42,080 bases of DNA, from contig NZ_BMSY01000026.1 of the NCBI RefSeq assembly GCF_014649395.1, positions 1 through 42,080 of the forward strand. The letters run 5' to 3'. The notes below the pieces were generated by a model. It did not search any database and was not told the DNA's origin. It saw only the letters and a list, made by a program, of their open reading frames with translations. The stretch comes from Streptomyces aureoverticillatus. GTDB lineage: Bacteria > Actinomycetota > Actinomycetes > Streptomycetales > Streptomycetaceae. Positions 16,012 through 23,944 of the stretch are shown here, piece by piece (the stretch's first letter is position 1; the number at the start of each line of letters is the position of its first letter). The position numbers and the translations under genes are program-made.

Positions 16012-16713
16012 ATGACCGACGTACGCACCTTCACCCAGTCGCATCCGATCCGCGTCTTCCTGCTCGACGACCACGAGGTCGTCCGACGTGGTCTGGCCGA
16101 CCTGCTGGAGGCCGAGCCGGACATCTCGGTGGTGGGTGACGCCGACACCGTCGAACATGCGCTCGTACGCGGTCCCGCGCTCCGTCCGGATGTGGCGGTC
16201 CTCGACGTACGCCTGCCGGACGGCGACGGCATCACCGTCTGCCGGGAGCTGCGCAGCCGCATGCCGGAGCTCGCCTGTTTGATGCTGACGTCCTTCGACG
16301 ACGAGGACGCGTTGCTCGACGCCATCATGGCCGGTGCCTCGGGCTACGTACTCAAGCAGATCAAAGGGTCCGACCTCGTTTCCGCTGTCCGCACGGTCGC
16401 CTCGGGCCAGTCGATGCTCGATCCGGCGACGACCGCACGCCTGATGCGCTCCTTGCGCACGCAGCCCGCCGACACCCCTGCCGTCGCGCCCGAACTGGCC
16501 GCTCTCTCGTCCCGGGAACGCGACATCCTCGCGCTCATCGGGGAGGGGCTCACCAACCGGGAGATCGGCAAGCGGCTCTACCTGTCGGAGAAGACCGTCA
16601 AGAACCACATCTCGCGGCTCCTGTCCAAACTCGGCGTGCACCGCCGCGTGCAGGCCGCGGTCCTCGCCTCCCAGCTCGAACAACCAGAGCCCCGGCAGCC
16701 GCCCAAGGAGTGA
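16012..16713 (+). CDS. osdR: NarL/DevR-type response regulator (OsdR-like)
   Basis: 233-aa response regulator. The receiver domain (about residues 13-130) has acidic D19/D20 in FLLDDHEVV, phospho-acceptor D65 in VAVLDVRLPDGDG, Thr/Ser in LMLTSF and Lys in SGYVLKQI. The C-terminal LuxR-type helix-turn-helix is LSSRERDILALIGEGLTNRE through KTVKNHISRLLSKLGV. The DG.LPDGDG and SGYVLKQI features match DevR/DosR. Start: ATG 16012 with AGGGGG upstream; an in-frame ATG at 15970 would add 14 residues. The partner kinase lies beyond the next gene on the opposite strand. In S. coelicolor the OsdR/OsdK pair controls a dormancy-like stress regulon; I assign this name by architecture and context. Confidence 0.85.
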   Translation: MTDVRTFTQSHPIRVFLLDDHEVVRRGLADLLEAEPDISVVGDADTVEHALVRGPALRPDVAVLDVRLPDGDGITVCRELRSRMPELACLMLTSFDDEDALLDAIMAGASGYVLKQIKGSDLVSAVRTVASGQSMLDPATTARLMRSLRTQPADTPAVAPELAALSSRERDILALIGEGLTNREIGKRLYLSEKTVKNHISRLLSKLGVHRRVQAAVLASQLEQPEPRQPPKE

Positions 16714-16719
16714 CGCCGC

Positions 16720-16755
16720 GGGGCCGTACGGCGCCCCGCGAGGTCGTACGGCCCC
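16720..16755. promoter_or_regulatory. Tandem OsdR/DevR-like boxes upstream of acg copy 2
   Basis: GGGGCCGTACGGCGCC (16720-16735) and GAGGTCGTACGGCCCC (16740-16755) both have the central TA and centres 20 bp apart. They begin seven bases after the response-regulator stop and end 86 bp before the Acg-like ATG. Paired boxes are also typical of DevR-controlled promoters such as acg in M. tuberculosis. Confidence 0.6.
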
Positions 16756-16841
16756 TCCCCCGTCACCGGCCGTGGACGCCACACTGGATCCACTCACCGC
16801 ATCGTCCCGCCGGCTCCTCGGCCAGGGGGGAGGAGTTCCTG

Positions 16842-17915
16842 ATGTCCGTACCCGTGCTCGACGCGGCCACGCTCGAGAATCTGGTCGCCGCGGCCGTGGC
16901 CGCCCCCTCGATCCACAACACGCAGCCCTGGCGCTTCCGGCTCGACCCGGACGACGTCACGCTGGAGATCCGTGCCGTGGACCGGCGCGGGCTACGGCAC
17001 ATCGATCCGGCCGCGCGGGCCCTGCACGTGTCCGTCGGCTGCGCGCTCTTCAACCTCCGGGTGGCGGTGGCCCACTTCGGCTGGGTTCCGGTGGCCCGGC
17101 TGCTGCCCCGCCCCGAGGAGCCGGACCTGCTCGCCACCGTGCCGCTCAGCAGCACCTCCGTGGGCCCTCCGACACCGTTGGAGTCCTTGTACGACGTCCT
17201 GTGGCAGCGGCACAGCAGCCGCTTCCCGTTCTGCGAGCGGCCGCTGCCCACCGCCCTGCTGGCCGAGCTGGCCGGGGCCGCCCGGTCGGAGGGCGTCCTG
17301 CTGACCCACCCAGGGCCGGTAGACACGGACCGGCTGCTTCAGCTCGGCCGCGAGGCGGAGCGCCGGACCAAGGCCGACGCCGGCCGGGCCGCGGAGAGCC
17401 GCCGCTGGGTGCGTGCGCCGGACGAGTCGGCCCTCGGCATACCGCCCGCCGCCCTGGGACGGCAGGACGCCCGGGAGCGGATCCCGATGCGCGACTTCGG
17501 CGCCCACCGGCATCCGGCCGTGCTCATCAGCCGCCCCTTCGAGAAGCGCCCGTCGATCACGGTGCTGTCCACCGGGCACGACCGGCGGGTGGACTGGCTG
17601 CGCGCGGGACAGGCACTCGAACGCGTTCTGCTGGTGGCCACGGCGCGGGGAGTACGGGCGTCTCTGCTGCACCAGGCCCTGGAGTGGCCGGATCTGCGTG
17701 AGCGCCTGGTGCGGGTGTCCGGCAGTCGGCCCGCGCACGCTCAGATGGTGATCCGTCTCGGGTACGGACCCCAGGGGCCTCCCTCACCGCGTCGCACGGC
17801 GCGCCAGGTGCTGGACTGCGACGGGCTGTCTAGCCTGCGCGGGTCTTCGGGCCTGCCCGGGTCTTCGGGCCTGCCCGGGTCTTCGGGCCTGCCCGGGTCT
17901 TCAAGACTTCCCTGA
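16842..17915 (+). CDS. Acg-family nitroreductase-like protein with GSSGLP-repeat tail (copy 2)
   Basis: 357-aa Acg-type protein. Conserved blocks: AAPSIHNTQPWRF, ALHVSVGCALFNLRVAVAHF, RHSSRFPF, MRDFGAHRHP, DWLRAGQALERVLLVA and QMVIRLGYGPQGP. It ends with about 28 extra residues made of GSSGLP repeats, encoded by an 18-bp tandem repeat; these look like a low-complexity addition created by repeat expansion. The ATG follows GGGGGGAGGAG. The last 15 bases overlap the 3' end of the convergent histidine kinase gene. It lies between the response regulator and its kinase, which supports membership in the same regulon. Confidence 0.9.
   Translation: MSVPVLDAATLENLVAAAVAAPSIHNTQPWRFRLDPDDVTLEIRAVDRRGLRHIDPAARALHVSVGCALFNLRVAVAHFGWVPVARLLPRPEEPDLLATVPLSSTSVGPPTPLESLYDVLWQRHSSRFPFCERPLPTALLAELAGAARSEGVLLTHPGPVDTDRLLQLGREAERRTKADAGRAAESRRWVRAPDESALGIPPAALGRQDARERIPMRDFGAHRHPAVLISRPFEKRPSITVLSTGHDRRVDWLRAGQALERVLLVATARGVRASLLHQALEWPDLRERLVRVSGSRPAHAQMVIRLGYGPQGPPSPRRTARQVLDCDGLSSLRGSSGLPGSSGLPGSSGLPGSSRLP
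17841..17902. repeat. 18-bp tandem repeat (3 copies plus partial)
   Basis: The unit GGGTCTTCGGGCCTGCCC occurs perfectly at 17841-17858, 17859-17876 and 17877-17894, with a fourth partial copy up to 17902 and a diverged half-copy before 17841. It encodes the GSSGLP repeats of the Acg-like protein and, on the other strand, lies directly after the kinase stop codon. The CCCGGG joints can pair with each other, so a terminator role is possible. Confidence 0.85.
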
Positions 17916-19634
17916 ACGCGTCGGCACGCGCCACACCAGCCGTGTCCCGCCGCCCTGTGTCCGCTCGCCGAGCGTCAGCTCCCCGCCGAGCGCGCGGGCC
18001 CGGTCCGCCATGTTGGCCAGCCCGCTTCGTGCGACCCCGCTCGGAATGCCGGAGCCATTGTCCGTGACGGTGAGGGTCAACTCGTCGCCGGTACACTGCA
18101 GATGGACGTCCACGGACGACGCCCCGGAGTGCCGGGCGGCGTTGCTGAGGGCCTCGCTGAGCACAGCGAGCGTGTGATCGGCGACGTCGGCCGGTACGTC
18201 GGTGTCGAGGAGGCCTTCGCCCCGCAGCGCGGGCGCGAAGCCGAGCGACGCGGCGGACGCCTTGACCGCCCCCGCCACCCGGGCCCGCAGCCCTCCGTCC
18301 TCCGCTGTCCCGTCGGCGTGCGTGCGCAGGCCGAAGATGGTCGATCGGATGATCTTGATCGTGTCGTCGAGGTCGTCGACGGTGCGGGACAGCCGCTCGA
18401 CGGCCTGGGGGTGGTCCACGAACCGCTGAGTGCTCTGCAACGTCATCCCGGCGGCGAACAGCCGCTGGATGGCCAGATCGTGCAAATCTCGGGCGATGCG
18501 GTCGCGGTCCTGGAGAAGGGCGACCTGTTCGGCGTCCTGGCGCCGTTCGGCGAGTTCGAGTGCCAGCGCCGCCTGCCCCGCGAAGCCGAGCAGCGGTCCT
18601 GTGTCGGCGCCGGAGAACGGCGTCCGCCCGGCCGTGCGCCCGAGTAGCAGCACGCCGCGGGCCTTGCCACCGGCGCCGAGCGGCACGGCCACTACGGGGC
18701 CGAGTCCGGCCCACTGTGCCGCGTCCTCGTCGGTGCGGGCGTCGTGCCGGATGTCGGAACTCACCACGGGCTCGGACGTGGTGAGGGCGGCGCCGATGAA
18801 GCCGTCCTGGGCGGAGAGCCGCAGGCCGCTGCGTCGCTTCACGTCCGTGCCGACGGCGAGCACCGGCCGCAGTTCCTCGGTCCTGGCCACGTATTCAGCG
18901 ATCATTCCCACGTCGGCGGAGACGATCTCGCGTGCCTGCTCGACGATCAGTTCCAGCACCCTCGCGCTCGGTGCGCCGGACAGCAGGGTGCTGGTGACCT
19001 CCGCGCTGGCCCGCAGCCAGCGCTCGCGCAGGCGGGCCTCCTCGTACAGGCGCGCGTTCTCGATGGCGACGCCGGCCGCCACCGCGAGGGTGGAGAGCAC
19101 CGCCTCGTCCTCGGCGTCGAACTCGGCGGCGCCCCGCTTCTCCGTCAGGTAGAGGTTGCCGAAGACCTGGTCGCGTACCCGGATGGGAACACCCAGGAAC
19201 GAGTGCATCGGCGGGTGCTCCGCCGGAAATCCGTGGGAAGCGGGATGCTCGGAGAGTTCCGGCAGCCGCAACGGCTGCGGATGCCGGATCAGCTCGCCGA
19301 GAATGCCATGCCCGCTGGGCAGATCGCCGATCCGCGCGCGCTGTTCGTCGTCGATGCCGACTGTCAGAAACTGCGCCAGCTTGCTGTCGTCGCCGATCAC
19401 TCCGAGCGCACCGTACTCCGCGTCGACCAGCACGACCGCGGCCTCGACGATGCGCCGCAGCACCTGTGGCAGCCCGAGCTCCCGGCCCACCGAGAGCACC
19501 GCCTCCAGCAGGCTGTGCACCCGGTCCTGCGTGCCGCGCGCCGCGTCGATCCGCGACTGCAGTTCATCCAGCAACTCATCGAGCCGCAGCTTCGGCAGGT
19601 GCTGGTCAGGCCCTTTCCGTGCTTCCTCACTCAC
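17901..19634 (-). CDS. osdK: Two-GAF sensor histidine kinase, DosS/DevS-like (OsdK-like)
   Basis: 577-aa soluble sensor kinase, almost exactly the length of M. tuberculosis DosS (578). Order: GAF-A at about residues 45-190, GAF-B at about 210-360, HisKA_3 with H385 in IARDLHDLAIQRLF, and HATPase_c to the end (LSEALSNAARHSGAS, TVTDNGSGIP, GLANMADRA). GAF-A contains HPASHGFPAEHPPMHSFLGV; the His of HPPM (H140) lies where DosS/DosT carry the proximal haem ligand, so gas or redox sensing through haem is likely. Start: GTG 19634 with GGAGG eight bases upstream, preferred to the 19697 start, which lacks a site. Converges with acg copy 2. Confidence 0.9.
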   Translation of the reverse strand: MSEEARKGPDQHLPKLRLDELLDELQSRIDAARGTQDRVHSLLEAVLSVGRELGLPQVLRRIVEAAVVLVDAEYGALGVIGDDSKLAQFLTVGIDDEQRARIGDLPSGHGILGELIRHPQPLRLPELSEHPASHGFPAEHPPMHSFLGVPIRVRDQVFGNLYLTEKRGAAEFDAEDEAVLSTLAVAAGVAIENARLYEEARLRERWLRASAEVTSTLLSGAPSARVLELIVEQAREIVSADVGMIAEYVARTEELRPVLAVGTDVKRRSGLRLSAQDGFIGAALTTSEPVVSSDIRHDARTDEDAAQWAGLGPVVAVPLGAGGKARGVLLLGRTAGRTPFSGADTGPLLGFAGQAALALELAERRQDAEQVALLQDRDRIARDLHDLAIQRLFAAGMTLQSTQRFVDHPQAVERLSRTVDDLDDTIKIIRSTIFGLRTHADGTAEDGGLRARVAGAVKASAASLGFAPALRGEGLLDTDVPADVADHTLAVLSEALSNAARHSGASSVDVHLQCTGDELTLTVTDNGSGIPSGVARSGLANMADRARALGGELTLGERTQGGGTRLVWRVPTRSGKS

Positions 19635-19831
19635 CGCTTCCTCCGACCGGATCACACAGTCAAAGTGCGGCTCGACAGCCACGCACCTATTTCCCACCGT
19701 ACTGGTCGATCGCCCTCTGCGAGAGGTTTCACGTACAAGCGGTGGTCACGTTGGCAGGACCTGTTGCCGGCGTCCGGGATCAGCGGTCGGTCACCCGCCC
19801 GCGTGGGGGAACCGCGTCGGAGGCCCGCGCA

Positions 19832-20683
19832 CTACAAGTGCGGCACCACCGCCACCGGACATGTCGCGTGGTGGACCACTTTGTGGGTCACGGGCCCGGT
19901 CTGCGGACCGAGGTGCGGGCGCTCCCGCATCCGCCTGCCGACGACGAGCAGCCCGGCACCCGCGGCGGCGTCCAGGAGCATGGGCGCGGGGCGCCCCTTC
20001 TCGACGGTCTCCGTGACGGCGACATCGGGGTGCCTGAGACGCCACGGTTGCAGGACGGCGTCGACGAACCCCTGCCACTCCTGCACCTGCTTCGGCTGCT
20101 CCAGCACGGCGATCTCACCGACGCCGATGCCCAAGGGGGACGGATCGCTCCATCCGTGCACCACATGCAACGGCACATCGCGCACAAGGGCGGAGGAGAA
20201 GGCGAACTCGATCACCTCGTCACACGGTTCCGTCACGTCGATGCCCAGGACGACGGCGCCGTCCCGTTGCCGGTCGACGGCCCGCACCAGCACGGCCGGG
20301 CGGGAGGCCCGCGCGACGACGCCCTGAGCGACCGAGCCGACGAGCAGTCCCGTCACCGCGCTCAGACCGCGTGAGCCGAGCACGGTCATCACGGCGTCGT
20401 CGCCCGCCCGCAGCAGCGCGGCCGTCGCGGGCCCTGCGGCGTGCTCGTCCGTCAGCCGGACGGACGGGCAGGCCGACCTCACCCATGCCTCGGCCTCGTC
20501 CAGGATCTGCCGGGCAAGCCGCCGTGCGACGGCACCCGCCTGCCCGGGCTCCTCGGGGCCCCGGTCCCCCGCGTGGATCAGGTGCAGCGGCCCGTCACGC
20601 AGAACGGCTTCCTCCGCCGCCCACCGGGCCGCCGCCAGGCTCTCGGGCGATCCGTCGACTCCACTGCATATCGTTCGCTCCAT
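19832..20683 (-). CDS. Universal stress protein, tandem USP domains (copy 4)
   Basis: 283-aa tandem USP. Domain 1 starts TICSGVDGSPESLAAARWAA and holds GSRGLSAVTGLLVGS, a complete nucleotide-binding loop. Domain 2 ends VTHKVVHHATCPVAVVPH. Most similar in layout to the copy at 5371 (shared LGIDVTEP.DEVIEFAF-type second-domain start). The ATG at 20683 has GGGAGG upstream; starts further upstream in the same frame lack a site. It lies 23 bp after the GAPDH gene and 198 bp before the kinase gene, all on the minus strand, so GAPDH-USP is likely one unit with the kinase possibly read separately. Confidence 0.92.
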   Translation of the reverse strand: MERTICSGVDGSPESLAAARWAAEEAVLRDGPLHLIHAGDRGPEEPGQAGAVARRLARQILDEAEAWVRSACPSVRLTDEHAAGPATAALLRAGDDAVMTVLGSRGLSAVTGLLVGSVAQGVVARASRPAVLVRAVDRQRDGAVVLGIDVTEPCDEVIEFAFSSALVRDVPLHVVHGWSDPSPLGIGVGEIAVLEQPKQVQEWQGFVDAVLQPWRLRHPDVAVTETVEKGRPAPMLLDAAAGAGLLVVGRRMRERPHLGPQTGPVTHKVVHHATCPVAVVPHL

Positions 20684-20706
20684 GGCACGCGCCTCCCTCT
20701 TGCCGC

Positions 20707-21711
20707 CTACAGCCGTGCGGCCACGTACTCGGTCAGGTCGAGCAGTCGGTTGGTGTAGCCCCATTCGTTGTCGTACCAGCCGAAAACCTTCACCAGGTCA
20801 CCGTGGGCCTGCGTGAGAGCGGGGTCGAACACGCAGGAGGCGGAGTCGCCGATGACGTCGCGAGAGACGATCGGGGCCCGTGACACCCGCAGGACGCCGG
20901 ACAGTTCGCCGGAGGCCGCCTCGTCGAAGGCCGCGTTGATCTCCTCAGCGGTCGCCTCGCGCCGCAGTACCACGGTGAGGTCGGTCAGAGAACCGTCCTC
21001 CACGGGCACGCGCAGCGCGAGTCCGTTCAGGGCCCCGTCCAGTTCGGGCACGATGGCGCCGACGGCGCGCGCCGCGCCCGTGCTGGTGGGGATGATGCTG
21101 AGCGCCGCGGAGCGGGCCCGGCGGAGGTCCTTGTGCGGCCCGTCGAGCAGCGCCTGGTCATTGGTGTAGCCGTGCACGGTGGTCATCAGGCCTCGGACGA
21201 TGCCGAAGCGCTCGTGCAGGACCGTCACCATCGGCACGACGCAGTTGGTGGTGCAGGACGCGGCGGACAGGATCTGGTGCCGCCCGGGGTCGTACGTGTC
21301 CTGGTTGACGCCCATGACGACGGTGGCGTCGACTCCCTTGCCGGGGGCGGAGAGCAGCACCTTGCGGGCACCTCCCTTGAGGTGCAGGGCCGCCGCGTCG
21401 CGGTCGCGGAAGCGGCCCGTGGACTCGACGACCACGTCCACGCGCTCCTTGCGCCAGTCCAGGTCGGCCGGATCGCGCTCCGCCGTGACCGCGACGCGGT
21501 GTCCTCCCACGGTGATCGACCTGTCGTCGTGCACGATGTCTTCCCGGAGCCTGCCGTACGTCGAGTCGTACTCCAGCAGATGCGCCATCGTCCCCACCGG
21601 GGCTATGTCGTTGACGGCGACGACCTCGACGTCCGAGCCGCGCTGCAGGGCGCAGCGCAGGTAGGTGCGGCCGATGCGGCCGAATCCGTTGATGCCTATG
21701 CGAACGGTCAT
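20707..21711 (-). CDS. gap: Glyceraldehyde-3-phosphate dehydrogenase (type I)
   Basis: 334-aa phosphorylating GAPDH. The Rossmann start is VRIGINGFGRIGRTYLR and NAD preference is suggested by the Asp in VAVNDI. The catalytic C153 is in SAASCTTNC, followed by TTVHGYTNDQ, the Arg-rich RRARSAALSIIPTSTGAAR loop and WYDNEWGYTNRLLDL. Complete and apparently functional. A GAPDH inside a stress island is presumably an extra paralogue that keeps lower glycolysis running, receiving glyceraldehyde-3-P from phosphoketolase. It lies between two USP genes on the same strand. No OsdR-like box is seen directly upstream (21712-21795). Confidence 0.95.
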   Translation of the reverse strand: MTVRIGINGFGRIGRTYLRCALQRGSDVEVVAVNDIAPVGTMAHLLEYDSTYGRLREDIVHDDRSITVGGHRVAVTAERDPADLDWRKERVDVVVESTGRFRDRDAAALHLKGGARKVLLSAPGKGVDATVVMGVNQDTYDPGRHQILSAASCTTNCVVPMVTVLHERFGIVRGLMTTVHGYTNDQALLDGPHKDLRRARSAALSIIPTSTGAARAVGAIVPELDGALNGLALRVPVEDGSLTDLTVVLRREATAEEINAAFDEAASGELSGVLRVSRAPIVSRDVIGDSASCVFDPALTQAHGDLVKVFGWYDNEWGYTNRLLDLTEYVAARL

Positions 21712-21795
21712 GTACGGCTCCTTGTGGTCGTGGTTGCGGTGACAGGCACGGTCAGTTGTCAGGTGAACCGTGTTCCGCTGATCAGTCGTGGCGGC

Positions 21796-22692
21796 TCAGT
21801 CGTGGGCGACAACGGCGACGGGGCAACTGACGTGCTGGATGGCCATGCGCGTGACGTGGCCCGTGTGGCCGCCCGCCGAACCCCGGCGCATCTCACGGCC
21901 GAGGACAAGCAGGCCGGCGTTCTCCGCGGCCCGCAGCACGGCGTGGACGGGGCGGGTGTGCTCCGCCTCCGCGTGGACGGTGACTTCCGGGTACTTGTCA
22001 CGCCACGGGTCGAGCACGCTGTCCAGTGCCCACTCGGCGTCGCGCCGGCCCCGCACGTACCCCTGTTCGTCCGTGTCGGCGTGGGTGTGAGGACGCCTCC
22101 AGGCGTACACCGCGTACAGAGGTGCGGCGCGGTGCCGCGCGGCCTCGAAGGCAAAGCCGAGCAGCGAGTCGCAATCGTGCGTCAGGTCGAGGGCCAGTGC
22201 CACCGGGCGGTGCGGCGTACCGGCCGAGGTCTGCCCGTCGCCGTTCGGCACATGTTCGTCGACGGCGCCGAAACCCGCGCGCACCAGTACTACCGGCATC
22301 CGCGCACGTGCCACCACGGCCGTGGCGACCGACCCCGCGAGGAGCCCGCCCAGGCCTCCGAAGCCCTGACTGCCGAGTACCAGCAGCTCCGCGGACTCCG
22401 CCTCGGCCACGAGCGCCGGAACAGGCGGCCGCCGAATCGGTTCAGCGGTCAGGTACACCTGCGGGTACCGCGCGCGCGCCCGGTCCACGGCGTTGCGCAG
22501 GATCGTTCGCGAACGGCTCTGCGGCACCTTCAACTCCGGCAGGCTCGCCGGTTCCGCGTCCTTCGGCATGCCCTCCCAGGCGTGCACCAGGCGCAGCGGA
22601 AGCCCGCGGCGTGCTGCCTCCCTGGCCGCCCAGTCCGCGGCACAAACGCTCTCACGTGAGCCGTCAAGGCCCACCACGATCGGTCGGACCAT
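21796..22692 (-). CDS. Universal stress protein, tandem USP domains (copy 5)
   Basis: 298-aa tandem USP. Domain 1 starts PIVVGLDGSRESVCAADWAA with the loop GSQGFGGLGGLLAGS. Domain 2 starts RPVALALDLTHDCDSLLGFA and ends HVTRMAIQHVSCPVAVVAH. The ATG at 22692 has GAGGGGG at good spacing; the GTG at 22701 overlaps that site and is unlikely. A strong OsdR-like box lies 56 bp upstream. It is 84 bp ahead of the GAPDH gene, so usp-gap-usp could be a single transcript. Confidence 0.92.
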   Translation of the reverse strand: MVRPIVVGLDGSRESVCAADWAAREAARRGLPLRLVHAWEGMPKDAEPASLPELKVPQSRSRTILRNAVDRARARYPQVYLTAEPIRRPPVPALVAEAESAELLVLGSQGFGGLGGLLAGSVATAVVARARMPVVLVRAGFGAVDEHVPNGDGQTSAGTPHRPVALALDLTHDCDSLLGFAFEAARHRAAPLYAVYAWRRPHTHADTDEQGYVRGRRDAEWALDSVLDPWRDKYPEVTVHAEAEHTRPVHAVLRAAENAGLLVLGREMRRGSAGGHTGHVTRMAIQHVSCPVAVVAHD

Positions 22693-22747
22693 CGTCGTCA
22701 CCCCCTCTTGTCCGGCAAGCGTCGCGCTGCCGGAGCCCGGGGGTGCA

Positions 22748-22784
22748 GGGGCCGTCCGGCCCAGGCCCGGGGTCTTCCGGGTTC
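22748..22784. promoter_or_regulatory. OsdR/DevR-like box(es) upstream of usp copy 5
   Basis: GGGGCCGTCCGGCCCA (22748-22763) is nearly identical to the box before pflB. A weak second copy, GGGGTCTTCCGGGTTC (22769-22784), has its centre 21 bp away. The strong box lies 56 bp from the minus-strand USP start. Confidence 0.6.
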
Positions 22785-22835
22785 TCCTTGCCGGGCCTGC
22801 TCGTCTCTTGTGCGTCGAAGGGCTCGGCCGGGCCT

Positions 22836-23638
22836 TCAGGCTTGCTCCACACCTGCTGGTGCCACCCGCGCGAGCGCCCAGATCTCCCGGGCCGCGGACA
22901 GATGGCGGTGCACCACTGCCCCGGCGACCAGCACGGCGAGCCCCAGATGTCCCTGATCACCACTGTCGATCGGTTTTCCAGTGGTACGCGGCTGATCCGC
23001 CGCACGACACCAGCCCTACCGCGCTGCCGTCGCGCGCCACCACGGGAAACGCCGTGTGGCCGTAGCGGCGGAACGGCACGGTGCACAGGAAGTCCTCGAC
23101 GGTGGCCGTGACCGTCACGGCGACCGGCCCCGGCGTCATCACTCTGGCGTACCGTCATGTCGCCGAGTAACCCCCGCAGCTCCGCCGCCCGGCCCTCGAC
23201 CGTCGCCGCGGCGATCGGGAACCAGCCGAGGAACCGGCCGGCCACGACGGCACCGCGGGCCGCCCGCACCCGGTCCCCGCCCCGGTGCCACAGGTAGGCC
23301 CGCAGTACGCGCCCACCGTCGAGCGGCGCCGTCGGCAGCGCGTTGAACGCGGCGAGGACGAAGTTGATCGCGGCGAGCCAGCTCACGCACTCCACCGCGA
23401 GCCCGGGACCGGACAGCACGTCCATCCATGCCGCGGTGCCGGTTAAGGACACCGCGGCGATCAGGCTCGTCAGGGGCCCCACTCCAGCGATGCGAAGCTC
23501 CGTGACCGGATCACGTGCTTCCGCACGCAACCGTGCGACCCCGCCGTGCATCCACAGGGTCACGCCGTCCACAGCCACGCCGCTGCGACGGGCGACGCGT
23601 ACACCCGCGGTCCGCCCGAGACACAAAGTCGCCTTCGT
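22836..23638 (-). pseudogene. Decayed M50 site-2 protease with CBS domain
   Basis: Remnant of a zinc metalloprotease of the site-2 protease family with C-terminal CBS domain. AGGAGG at 23645-23650 is followed by ACG (23636-23638) where the ATG should be, then KATLCLGRTAGVRV. The chain then jumps to ARRSGVAVDGVTLWMHGG, so the first membrane spans and the HExxH zinc motif are deleted. The second zinc-site region FNALPTAPLDGGRVLRA remains. After LLGDMTVRQ the CBS part continues in another frame (MTPGPVAVTVTATVEDFL, HTAFPVVARDGSAVGLVS) and shifts back at ISRVPLENRSTVVIRD. The last part to 22836 has only low similarity to anything I know. Rv2625c of the DosR regulon is the same family. Confidence 0.85.
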
Positions 23639-23798
23639 GGTCGACCTCCTGACCGCACGTGCCCGCCTCTCGACGGGATCCCAGGCACCTTCCGTCCAGT
23701 CGGTCTCCGGCGAACGCCCGGAACTCCCCCGTGGATGCCCGGGTACGGCTCGGCGGACAACCGCCCTCACATTCTCCTGCCGTGCGTACCGCCGCAGG

Positions 23799-23835
23799 CA
23801 GGCCGGACGGCCCGCGTCCGGGGACACTCGCCCCC
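23799..23835. promoter_or_regulatory. Tandem OsdR/DevR-like boxes upstream of acg copy 3
   Basis: CAGGCCGGACGGCCCG (23799-23814) and GGGGACACTCGCCCCC (23820-23835) have centres 21 bp apart, 110 bp before the ATG at 23945. The second keeps the GGGGAC...CCCC ends. The remainder of the 306-bp gap 23639-23944 shows no further gene or repeat. Confidence 0.5.
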
Positions 23836-23944
23836 TGGCCGCCGTGGTGGCCCCACCGCAAGCTGAGGCATGAGTCAGCTACGGCAGGTAGACACAACCA
23901 CGCACCCGACGGCATGGCGCCGCACGGGTGCGGAACGGTCGGCC

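Noticed and set aside
17841..17902. Short regular repeats as a CRISPR array
   Set aside because: The copies are directly adjacent without spacers and encode part of a protein tail.
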